64,000 nt of DNA from Dryocosmus kuriphilus. Taxonomy: Eukaryota; Arthropoda; Insecta; Hymenoptera; Cynipidae. Location: positions 245,625,256 through 245,689,255 of the forward strand of contig CM076190.1 in NCBI GenBank assembly GCA_038277395.1. Direction: 5' to 3'. The notes beneath the pieces are model-generated. The model saw only the letters and a program-made list of their open reading frames with translations. It was not told the DNA's origin and ran no database searches. Shown here one piece after another: positions 54,235 to 64,000 of the stretch (position 1 is the first letter of the stretch; every line of letters begins with the position of its first letter). The translations under genes and the position numbers were made by a program.

Positions 54235-54968
54235 TGGAACGTGCATATATTCAAGTCCCTCTCGATAGGCCATCAGAAGAAAAGCAACGAGTGGTTGGTC
54301 AGGCATCTCCACGAATGCCAGGGGCACTCGTAATAGCCTCCATTTCTTAGAGGTGGCGGCATTGATGCCTGCCACACTTTGGTATTGCCGACGCAGGACG
54401 GAGAATTTACTCTTCATCCGGGTTAAGGAATACCAGCCCCCTAATATTAAAGGCAGAACGAGGGGTTTACCTTTCTATCCGAGTCGAGTCACTTTAGAGA
54501 GTTTAGTGGGCGGTATCAATTCATTTTCCTGAGCTTAGAGATTCTAAATTTATCAAAGAGAAATAAAAATTGTTAAAGCTTTGTAAATGAAAAAGAGAGA
54601 AGGATTGTAAAATTCGAATAATTGAGACTTTCAGAAAATAAAAATAAAGAGTTGAGGAATATTAAGGAGACTAAGAGTTTATATTAAGAACCTTCTTGAG
54701 GAAAGAGATATAAAGCAAAATTAATAAATTTATGTTGAATCAAACGAACTAAATAAAAAAAAAATAGATTACGAATATAGTAAGCTTAATGGGTGGATGT
54801 CCACGAATAAGATTAAGAGAATATTACCTTATTAAATAACTAAAATAAAAAAAGAACAATTTGTCATTTCACTACAATTAAGAGAACTCTTTATTTCTCC
54901 TCCGGGGAGCCCACTTAGATTTAAAATAAATAAGTAAAATAATATGAAAAGTAAAGAAAAACCTTTCA
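54235..54968 (+). repeat. 5' LTR of the gypsy element, promoter segment deleted
   Basis: Starts TGGAACGTGCATAT (canonical TGT changed to TGG) and ends CCTTTCA. Compared with the 3' LTR it lacks about 75 bp between CTCCATTTCTTA and GAGGTGGCGG, the stretch that in the 3' LTR contains the TATAAAAAGG box at about 60893. Confidence 0.85.
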
Positions 54969-54969
54969 A

Positions 54970-54987
54970 TGGCGCCCGAACAGGGAC
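54970..54987 (+). promoter_or_regulatory. Primer binding site, tRNA-Lys type
   Basis: TGGCGCCCGAACAGGGAC one base after the 5' LTR is complementary to the 3' end of tRNA-Lys of the type used by many retroelements; it would prime minus-strand DNA synthesis. Confidence 0.85.
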
Positions 54988-55063
54988 TCGAGGAGCATTA
55001 ATTGAGATAAGGAATTCTATTTCAACTCTAAATTAAGAATAATTAAAAGGAAACTGTGTAAAA

Positions 55064-56280
55064 ATGTCAAAGGAAGAACAGCGAGGTCCCAGCGGCCAAA
55101 CAGAGAAGAGCTAGAAGAAATTAATTTGAATAGGAATATGACTGAAGCTCAACCCACGGAAAGTTCGTTAAACGATCAAGAAACTGGGGGGGGGGGGGGG
55201 CAGCATTTAGAAGAAAATATTTTGCACACACTTGGAAGAATGATGGTAGAAATGGAGGAGAGGATGTAACAGAATATTTTGAGAGATAGAGAAAGAAGAG
55301 GACAAGAAGAGAGATAACGTGAGAGAGAAATAATAAGGAGATTGACTCGAATCGAGAGAGAGAGAGTCAACGAGAAGCATTCAAATACAGGAAGGAGAAG
55401 ACCAGCCGAGAGAAGAGAATAGATGGAGAAAAGACATTAAATATGTACTGCCAGAGTTTTGGGGACAAGGAAGCCCAGTATGAATCATCAACAAATTAAA
55501 ACAATATTGGGAAGCGGTCTGACCAGGAAACCACGAAATACACTACCTTTTGGATAATGCACTAATAGAGGCGGCTAATAACTGGTGCCAGATTGTAAGA
55601 AATGAAGTCGATGACTTTAGAAGTTTCTTAGAAAAATTCGAAACAAGCAAAACCAACATGATATTCGACGAAATGTGGAGTTTGGACAACATTCGCAAAG
55701 CAGAGAAAATTCCACAGCAGAATATGCAGTCAGTTCATACGCAGAAGCAAAAGAGCTGAAACCACCCTTCTCTGATAAAGAAATTATTTTAAAAACTATC
55801 TAGACATTTCAATGAAGAGATAATGTATGTAATAATTGGAAGAGACATCAGAAATTTTAAGCAATTAATTGAAATATCGGATAGCTTTGATAAAATCGGC
55901 AGTGTAAATGGGAACCAAGAAACAAGTACAAGACAGTTTCGCAACAAAGGAGGCAGAGACTGGAGTCAGAAAAATAAAAAAATTATGGGATGGCGTCGCG
56001 AAGAAAATGGCCCCACAGGAAATAAAAATATGTTTCCAACTAATGAACGACGAGTGCGATAGAATGAATTTAACACCATTGGGCCTAATACGAATACAAG
56101 ATCAACTTATGCACACCCAAAATGGAAAGGGGGGCGGTACCGTCGCCCCGAGTCTGGTCAAACACGAAACCCACATTCTTAAAACTATAGAATTCAAAAT
56201 TTAGGGGTAGAACCCAATGAAGTCGGGACGATAGAAGGTGAGGAAGCTCAGCAATCGGAAAACGGGGAGGAGCCGCATCT
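55064..56280 (+). pseudogene. Gypsy element gag remnant
   Basis: An ATG at 55064 is followed after 16 codons by a TAG. A run of about 15 G at 55187-55201 and several further stops (for example 55757, 56062) break the region. The fragment 55550-55759 (ANNWCQIVRNEVDDFRSFLE, TSKTNMIFDEMWSL) has the helical, Trp/Phe-containing character of gypsy capsid domains, and 55823-56062 continues with a charged region. I see no zinc knuckle (CCHC). The capsid would package the RNA; this copy cannot. Confidence 0.65.
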
Positions 56281-56283
56281 TGC

Positions 56284-59200
56284 ATGAATAAAAACAATGA
56301 CGATGCGGTATCTGGGATTATCTTAAAGATCAATGGCTTATATGATGCTCGAGAGGAGCGAAATGAAGAAAAAGACAACCCATATAAGAAAATACGGACA
56401 CGGTGTTACACAACCAACATCACAGTGGGGGAATGGCGACAAAAGGAGACCGGGGCAGAGTTCACGTTTCTATCCGAGAACTTTGTCAATAAAAATACAA
56501 ACATATTTCAGCACTGCACTGTACTTCCTGTAAGCGGAGTTGCTGTCACAGGACCCATGAAAGGGAAAACCACGAAGCTTAAAAAACAGATCATGATCGA
56601 TGTACAATTAGGCACAAATATCTTACACATCGCCTTCCTCGTGATACCCACCCTTTCACGTCCGTGCGTAATCGGAATTGACGCACTAGACGAGCTCAAA
56701 AGTCAAATAAAATTGGATACAAGAAAACTCACTTTCCAAGGATTAGAAGGAGCTCAATCTATCAAGATTGTGAAGAAGGAGGAAAATCCTAAAAGTATTC
56801 AAAAAATAGGCACTCTCGGTATGCAAGAAGGAACATACATGAATGAAGACAATGACATTTCATCCCTGGAAATTAAAAAAAAATTATGAAACGCAAAAAT
56901 AAAGAACACAGCTACTAGAGATCAATTAAGAATGATATTAAAAAAATATAAACCAGTTTTTAGAAAACAATCTGGATTAATATCCACAAAAAAAAATCAG
57001 CCATTCTTCGTCAAAAATTTTCCCTTTCCGATGGCACATCGGAAAAAAGTGAACGAAGAGGTACAACGGATGTTGGATAACAATGTCATCCACCGGTCCT
57101 CGAGTGCCAACGTTAATCCAATTTGTCACAGTAGTAAAAAAGATGTAATGGTTAGGCTGTGCTTAGACGCACGGAAACTAAATGAGATCCTGGAAGAAGA
57201 TGAGGAATGCCTAGAGAGGCCTGAGACGTTATTCCAGAGATGTAAAGGCACGAACATCATGTCGAGTCTAGACATGACGTCTAGCTTCTGGCACGTCCCT
57301 TTACACCCGGACTCACGAAGATATACACCGTTTCAACACAGAGGCAAGGCCTATGAATTCAAAGTGGTACCTTTCGGCCTAAAGACCAGCAAGGCTGCAT
57401 TAGTAAGAGCATTGGATCACTCTCCAAAAGGAATCGGTGAACAGATAATTATTTCCGTGAACGATACTCTCATAATATCTGAATCTGAAAACAGCATATC
57501 GAACATTTAAGTGAACTACTTGAGAGATTGGAAACAGCGGGAATCACGTTGAACCTGGAAAAATCCAAATTCTTCACAAAGGAAACTAAGCTTCTGGAAT
57601 TTAAACTAACCACCCAGGGAATAAAACCAGGCCCTGAGAAAATCGAAGCAATAAACAAATTTCCAGTCCCGAAGAATGTTAAACAGCTCCTAGGTTTCCT
57701 GGGACTGATCAACTTCTATTCAAAATTTAATAAATTGCATGCAGATTCGACAGTCCGAATACTCTCATTAATCAAAAAGGGCTCGGTGTGGAAATGGGAT
57801 AGAGAAATGCAAAATTGCTTTGAGCGGGTAAAGGAACTATTTTCAAAATCAATTCTTTTGCCATTTCCGGATCCAAAGAAAGTGTATTATATAGAAACAG
57901 ACGCAATCTATTATGCCTTAGAGGCTATATTATGCCAAAAGGGAGACGACCAGAAAAAGGAGGTCATAAATCTGGCAAGTCGTACTCTGAGAGGATCAGA
58001 CTTATCTTATTTTACGACCGAGAAGGAGCTGCTGACCTTGGTATGGGCACTGCAGAAAATCAGGACTTACCTAGCAAGGGCGAATATCATAACTCGAACC
58101 GATCACATGGCATCGAAATTCCTCAAAACATGCCATTTTTGAAATGCCAGGCTGCTACGGTGGATGTTGTCGATTCAGGAATATGACATTAGCATAGAGC
58201 ATTGTCCTGGAAAAGAAAACACCGTGGCAGAAGTGCTGAGTAGGGTGCACCCCAGAATAGAATGGGATAAATTAAAAAAGCCAACGAAAATCACAATTCA
58301 CAAATTTAATTACAAAGGCTCGGTCACTTTACAAAATGGCCTAAAGAATCTTAAAGAAATTCAAAGGAAGGACGACAAACTTAGTCAGATAATAACCTCG
58401 GTAGGTGCTCCAACGACAACACAGAAACGATGGGTATAGAGACGAGGGATATTATGCCATAAATCGGAGGATGGATTAAGATACTACCTTTCTAATGATA
58501 TAATGACAAAATTAATCTGGGAAAGCCATCAAGCCCATCAGCATACAGGTCCGAAGACGATCTCAAAAATATTAGCTGAATCTTTTTACCATCTTCACTT
58601 AACAAGCATGACCCGCAAATTATTGAAATCCTGTGACTCGTATCAGCGAAGCAAAATTCCTACGATAAAATTTAAGGCACCTTTAGAAACGATTCAACGA
58701 AATGAAACGTTGGAATTGTTATCAGTCGATCATTTCAGTCCACTCACAAAATCCAAATATGGATACGAGCACATCTTTGTAATAATCGATAGCTTCACAA
58801 AATATGTCAAACTGTACCCTGTTCGTCGTACAACAAGTGTCACTTCGATAAAAAGATTGATAACTTCATAGAAAACGTGGGGAAACCAAAAAGAATATTA
58901 TCGGATCACGGAACACAGTTTACAAGTAAAAAATGGGCCCAGACTATGAAGGACAGAGGGATTAATATTAGTTTTACCTCAATTCGACCCTCAGAGTAAT
59001 ACTGTAGAAAAAGTAAATAGGGAACTGGTAAGTTCCTTTAGAACTACCCTAAATTATACAGAGTACAATAGCTGGCAAACCCATATTGAAACAATAGAAG
59101 AAATAATCAATGATCCTTACCACAACACAACAGATATCACACCGTTCGAGGTCCTCTGGGGACAGAAACCTAAAAGATTTTGGGAAAGTTTCACCAAGAA

Positions 59201-59560
59201 TAACAAAAAAGAGAAGAAGAATAAAAAAGATACCTTGAAGAAAATCAGACACAAAATAAAATCAAAAGAAATGAGCAGGAATCAAAGAAAAGAAGGAGTG
59301 CACCGAGAGTTCGAAAATGGGGATCGAGTTTTAGTAAAAGCGTGCAACACGTCAAATACCAACGAAGGAATAGTTGCGAAATTTCTACCACTGTGTGAGG
59401 GTCCCTACGTGATTAAGAAGAGAATAGGGACAAATACATATATCCTGGAAAACGAGGAGACTCTTAAAGAGAGAGGTAAGTAGCACGTCAATGACCTGAA
59501 TGCCTACCACCAAACCCTTGTAAATCTCGAAGAGAAGGAAACACCAAGGAAACCGGAAAA
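56284..59560 (+). pseudogene. Gypsy element pol remnant: protease, RT, RNase H, integrase
   Basis: Protease (56284-56889): the active-site triplet region reads ETGAEFTFLSE, Glu for the catalytic Asp, followed by the usual CVIGIDAL flap-distal block. RT (56932-57510): NVIHRSSSAN, SSLDMTSSFWHVPL and FKVVPFGLKTS; the catalytic box reads VNDT, so the first of the two Asp is Asn. Thumb, connection and RNase H are in 57528-58142 (LLGFLGLINFYSKF, ETDAIYYALEAILCQ, FTTEKELLTLVWAL). Integrase (58440-59483): HQAHQHTGPKT, CDSYQRSK (a zinc Cys lost), VDHFSPL, LSDHGTQFTSKKW, EKVNRELVSSF, then a C-terminal GPYVIKKRIGTNTYIL. At least five frame changes or stops. Coding-dead. Confidence 0.9.
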
Positions 59561-60711
59561 AGAAGAAAACACTTAAAAGCCAAAAGTAAAAACGAAGGGA
59601 GAAGGGGAAAATTAGGGACTAAATTCAGAAGTAAAGTACCAAGGATCAGTGCCACTCAAGACGAGGTACCCACGCAAATTCGAGGTGGATGCAGAAACAC
59701 AAACTAACCTTCTGGACCATGGACGCAGTGTACAAGCACAAACAATAGAAGTGGGAAGGTGTGGGATCGCTCTAGTAGAATAAGTACCATAAATCTGAAT
59801 GCTAATCGCTAAACCAAGACAATTAACTGATCCAACAAAGAAACCCTTCAAAAAACTTGGTACAAAATGCAGAGGGGTCAATACCAATAAAGGCTGGAAA
59901 GACACACGAAAGCAAGGTACTAACACTAAGAGGAACTTCTAGCGAACACGGGTATCAAGGTGGCCTGTCAAAGGATCATGGAAAACCCTGATGAAGAAGT
60001 GCCTCATGAAGCTAAAGTATTAAATCGTCTTCACATTGGAAGCAACCTTTTTCACCTTACACAAAATACTACAGCACCCATGATTCCAGAGCCTGTCGCT
60101 AGTATCGGGAGAACATGGCAGACAGATCTCCTAAAGCACAAAGAGGCTGGAAAATAAACCATCCAACAACAGAAAAGCCAAGACCGGAAAAGGAGCAGAC
60201 AGGGGAGATTGTATGACCAGATTGCAGTGAGCTCGAGAAAGAAAGCTAAGAGTATCACGATAGTAAAGAGGCGGCTAGAGGAAGCCAGAGAGAGGAGACA
60301 AGAGGCCAACCAACGAAAGCGACAAATGTGAAGAGAGGAAAAATTTGCTGAATTTGAGGAATAGCTGTTTGATACAAAAGAACCTGTGCATCGACATTAT
60401 AATAGCCTGGAGGATTATTTGTACTTGAAATTAAGATTTTAAGCTGTAAGTTTCCTTTTCTTTTATTATCATATCGATTATTAGCTTGCAATCATTTATT
60501 CTTAGGGTGATAAGCAGACGTAAATGATAAGAGTAGAATATATGATACCAAGTAGAGATTTATTTTAGAGATTAGGACGAAAACTGATAAATAAGAATTT
60601 TCTTCTTAAAGAAAACTAAGTTGATTTTTATGTCTCAATTAAAACTGCGACGGAATTAGCTGAAGTTTTCCTTAATGTTACAACAAAAACTGATCTTCTT
60701 CTTTTTGTAAC
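59561..60711 (+). other. Gypsy element 3' region, no recognised env
   Basis: About 1.1 kb between pol and the PPT. Only short frames (59650-59780, 59960-60157), none with a signal peptide, furin site or transmembrane stretch of a retroviral envelope. 60157-60330 encodes an Arg/Lys/Glu-rich piece in broken frames. Either env was never present or it is decayed beyond recognition. Confidence 0.5.
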
Positions 60712-60726
60712 AAGAAGAAAAAAGGG
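60712..60726 (+). promoter_or_regulatory. Polypurine tract
   Basis: AAGAAGAAAAAAGGGG-type purine run (60712-60726) six bases before the 3' LTR; expected primer for plus-strand DNA synthesis. Confidence 0.8.
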
Positions 60727-60732
60727 GTCAGT

Positions 60733-61541
60733 TGTAACGTGCATATGTGGAAGCCCCTCTCGGTAGATCATCAGAATAACAGCAACGAGTGGATGGTCAG
60801 GCATCTCGGCGAATGCCAGGGGTACCCTTATTAGCCCCCCATTTTTTACGGAAGCGAGGGATCTTTGCGGGGTCGCGTTTAAGATATAAAAAGGCGAGAT
60901 GCTGCACCACAAACTCACTTGAGGTGGCGGCACTGAAGCCTACCACACTTTGGTGTTGCCGAGGCAGGACGGAGAGTTTACTCTCCCTTCCGTGTTAACG
61001 AATACCAGCTCCCTAATAGTGAAAGCAGGACGAAGTTTTTACCTCTCTATCCGAGTCGAGTCACTTTAGAGAGTTTAGTGGGCGGGATCAATTCATTTTC
61101 CCGAGCCTAGGGTTTCTGAATTTATCAAAGAGAAAATAAAAATTGTAAAAGTTTTGTAAATGAAAAAGAGAAAGAATTGTAAAAGTCGAATCAATGAGAC
61201 ATTCAGAAAATAAAAATAAAGTGTTGGGGAATATTAAGGAGTCTAAGAGTTTATATTAAAGACCTTCTTGAGGAAAGAGAGATATAAAGTGAAATTAAGA
61301 AATTTATGTAGAATCAAACGAACTAATTAAAAAAGAATAGATTATGAATAAAGTAAGCTTACTGAGTGGAAGTCCACGAATAAGATTAAGAGAATATTGT
61401 TTTATTAAATAACTAAAATAAAAAAGAACAATTTTTCATTTCACCAAAATTAAGAGAATTCTTTATTTCTCCTCCCGAGAGCCAACTTAGATTCAAAATA
61501 AATAAGTAAAATAATATAAGATGTAAAGTAAAAGCCTTTCA
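60733..61541 (+). repeat. 3' LTR of the gypsy element (complete)
   Basis: 809 bp, TGTAACGTGCATATG to CCTTTCA. Contains TATAAAAAGG at about 60893 and an A/T-rich R-U5 side with AATAAA-like signals (about 61215). Diverged from the 5' LTR by many substitutions, so the insertion is not young. Confidence 0.85.
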
Positions 61542-62310
61542 GTATAATGAATAATAATAATTGATTGACGTTAACTGAAGCGATTCTTTTTTTTAAATCT
61601 ATTGACCAGTCTAGTTTATATCTTAAATAAGGCGAAACTAAGGGAATGATCGATTCAATAACGTAAATCTGATGATTCAATCGTAACAAGGAAGAGTGAA
61701 AATTGACGATTTTAGATTTCTTTATCGTTTCCCTAGAAGGTCGTATATCGTTTCATCATTTTTTTCCTACATGTGACTTTGAATGTCGCTTAACAAACTA
61801 GCCTGTTATGCAAATTTCATATCATTTTATACTTTGTTGTCTCTTTTGCAGTGCATTTTGTAAAAGCACATTTTCTACGAATTCTCAATTTTACGTAGAA
61901 CGTGTATAATGAATAATAATAATTGCTTGACGTTAATTGAAGCGATTATTTTATTGAAAATAGATTGACCGGTCTGGTCTATATCTTAAATAAGGCGAAA
62001 CTAAGGGAATGCTCGATTCAATAACGTAAATTGGATGATATAAGCGTAACATAGAAGAGTGAAAATTTACGATTTTAGAGTTTTTTGTCGTTCCCCTACC
62101 TGGTCGTATACCGTTTCATCACTTTTTCCTACATGCCACTTTGAAAATCTCTTGACAAACTCGCCTGTAATGTAAATTTCATTGCATTGTAGACCTTGCC
62201 TTTGAGATATCGAAATTCGAAGCAACACCGTAGCCGCTTTGAATTTCGATTTCTCAAATTCTAATATTCTGGAAAAATATCTTTGTAAATTTATAGTTTT
62301 CATCGATAAA
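61542..62310 (+). repeat. 362-bp satellite, right part (about two units)
   Basis: GTATAATGAATAATAATAATT recurs at 61542 and 61903. Each is followed by TTGACGTTAAxTGAAGCG, GAATGATCGATTCAATAACG or GAATGCTCGATTCAATAACG, and CTACATGTGACTTTGAATG or CTACATGCCACTTTGAAAA. Spacing about 362 bp. Confidence 0.85.
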
Positions 62311-62319
62311 AATCATAAT

Positions 62320-64000
62320 TTTCTACTCAGTCGAGTCGAGTTACATTTGTCAATTTGCCCACGAAATTAAATTTTGGCATTTCTTCTTTTTCTCCAAATT
62401 AACCCCTGCAAAATTTTGCAAAATCTGGAACTTTAAACAAAATTAAGTAACGAATTGAAGCTCCTTATCATTAAAACTTGTAACGCGTATTTCCCTTTTT
62501 CCCCGTTAAATATACAACACCGTTAACTACGGCCTGGCCGGGGGTAGCCCAGGATGAAGCCCGGTTACAATATGGATACCACTTACCTGCCTCCTTTACC
62601 CTGACCCAAGGATCGGAATAAACTGAGTTCGTGAGTCACACTCTTTCGACCCAAGAAGTTCGTTTATTTTATTTTCGTGGCACCAGATAGGGACTAACCT
62701 ATCCGAACCCCGTCGGTTATCCTGTTACGGCAGACAGGCTCGCTAGCTCACTTTTCACAGGACTTGAGGAGGGGGTGAGGTCGCGTGAGTGAGAGAGAAT
62801 TCTGCTGACAAATAAAAAGCACTTAATCCCGAATCTCGTTTTCAATAAAAAGTATCTTTTATTCAAGGAATAATCACATCCGAATTCGGGTAAATCATTA
62901 TTTCTACTAAACCCGGATTTCGAATAAATTACCATTTCAAATAAACCATTATTTCGTTACCCTCTGGCGAATCGTTACACTTTATCATCACCCGGACAGA
63001 AAGGACAGGCCGGCTTGCCCGAAGGACCCACTAATGACAATATGGCCGTCCGAGACGGCACCCCGTCATCCGACGGCCTTTACTCCATGCACACCTTTCG
63101 GTTGGCCTGTGAGACGCCCGCCTCACTATTCCATAGTCGAGCCTTGAGCCGGGCACTCCTTAACCTCCGGGTGTCGCGGGCGTCTCGATCGGCACTCACA
63201 ACATCTTTTCACTGTACACGCGGTTACCATACCTTACCGCTTGGGCGTCGGTTTCGGGGCTCAGAGCACGCGCGAAACTGCTAATACGATGACCACCTAC
63301 CTTGGAGCCACTGGAACAAACCTTCCGCCTCCACTCTATCCATTTTTCAGTTATCCTTTTCCGGAGTTTGATTTTCCCTGCTCTAGCGGGTTCGGTTTTA
63401 CTTCCTTATCCGCTCAGGTGTCACACTGCCGCTGAGCAAAGAACACGAGTGAAGCGTCTCTCCTCTTCCTGCGCTTCCTTACTTCACTCTCCGTTCGGTC
63501 CACCGTCACCCCGTGTTGCGGTTACAGATTGGCTCGTTGGGAATGGATCGGCTTCGTCGACTCTAACCGCCAATGCATATTTCGATGTCATCACCGCCAG
63601 TCTATCCGGTTTGTCTCCATGGCTTCCAGTCTTCCCATTGGTTGCGCGACCCACGGTCTCTTATCCATCTTGCCATGGCACGGCTAGTTCGTTCGGGCGC
63701 GGCGGTCGTATTAGTACCGTTACTCACCGCTAGTGCTGGCGCCACAGCTTCGAGTTAGCGAAGTAATGTCGCTAGTTACCTTGGTGATTGGACGGTGCTG
63801 CCTCCCTTGAACAGCGTGGTACAGCTGCGCCGTTTCGCCGGAGTTCTGCACTCACGTCTTGTTTCTATGGTTGTTGGCGTACAGCCTACCACCCGTATCG
63901 GCTGCTGGTTGTTTATAAACTGTCAGTTTGTTCTCGTGGGTGATGTCGGTGTCGGAGATTGTGCTTTCTGTCGCCCTCGGTGTCGTTCCTGGTTCTCCTC
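62320..64000. other. GC-richer unassigned region, possible LTR or leader of another retroelement
   Basis: TGTAACGCGTATTTCCC at 62479 resembles an LTR start and AATAAACTGAG at about 62620 a polyadenylation site. TGGCACCAGATAGGGAC at 62680 is PBS-like, but the expected CA end before it is missing. A C/T-rich, GC-rich sequence follows with frames (63015-63284, 63302-63733) that show no domain. I cannot call a gene here. Confidence 0.3.

Larger units (their letters stand above)
54235..61541 (+). mobile_element. Gypsy-group LTR retrotransposon, complete structure, coding-dead
   Basis: 5' LTR 54235-54968, PBS at 54970, gag/pol remnants 55064-59560, a 1.1-kb 3' region, PPT 60712-60726 and 3' LTR 60733-61541. 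GTAT flanks both ends (54231-54234 and 61542-61545). The 4-bp duplication, PR-RT-RNaseH-IN order and a tRNA-Lys-type PBS suit Osvaldo/Ulysses-like gypsy lineages, which is an inference. Total 7.3 kb. Confidence 0.9.

Noticed and set aside
59612..60711. Possible env gene after pol
   Set aside because: No signal peptide, cleavage site or transmembrane segment; only short broken frames.
63015..63758. Overlapping frames in the GC-rich right end
   Set aside because: Ser/Leu/Arg-rich in all frames, as expected by composition; no domain or splice evidence.

Overview
This window looks like a repeat-dominated stretch of an animal nuclear genome, most likely an arthropod and probably an insect. The evidence is spliced coding blocks with GT/AG borders, high AT content, and a dense mix of Penelope, RTE, CR1/jockey, copia, gypsy, hAT-like and piggyBac-related sequence. 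I see no bacterial operons, no CRISPR array and no rRNA. No intact host gene can be defended with confidence; the best candidates are a piggyBac-derived 5' end (1-648, minus) and one orphan exon (24833-25229, minus).

Layout. 1-648: first two exons of a piggyBac-like gene running off the left edge. 838-6275: a decayed minus-strand gene of a zinc-finger family, with a spliced 3' half and a MITE in an intron. 8602-9437: 3' piece of a Penelope-like element (PLE). 9620-14515: RTE-type retrotransposon split by a 3.17 kb LTR-like insertion (11031-14196, CGGT target duplication) that carries a 120-bp satellite. 14843-15395: probable PLE N-terminal fragment. 15775-19620: three copies of a dispersed repeat family (CTGTCTGTCTGT block at one end, GCGCGAAGCGCG hairpins at the other) around a copia pol remnant. 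20335-22440: hAT-like (ZMYM1-type) pseudogene. 22897-23469: unidentified ORF. 27700-32075: nearly full-length CR1/jockey-type element. 32085-36775: more copies of the dispersed repeat and a 150-bp tandem family.

36776-43285: second RTE copy, split by a PLE (38414-42556) with a 12-bp target duplication, pseudo-LTRs, an inverted third copy and hammerhead-ribozyme-like motifs. 43690-44270: head-to-head tRNA-like SINE pair. 44330-50600: repeats, including G-run-rich units and a minisatellite. 51002-53760: long-terminal-inverted-repeat element enclosing a degenerate ORF of a widespread unnamed animal family. 53770-62310: a 362-bp satellite split by a complete but dead gypsy-group LTR element (54235-61541, GTAT duplication, tRNA-Lys-type PBS). 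62310-64000: GC-richer sequence I could not assign.

The genes do not form a pathway. The window records nested insertions: LTR element into RTE, PLE into RTE, gypsy into satellite, MITE into an intron. The most interesting signals are the hammerhead motifs in the PLE pseudo-LTRs, the TIR-bounded unnamed ORF, and the satellite-bearing LTR-like insertion with a palindromic terminus.
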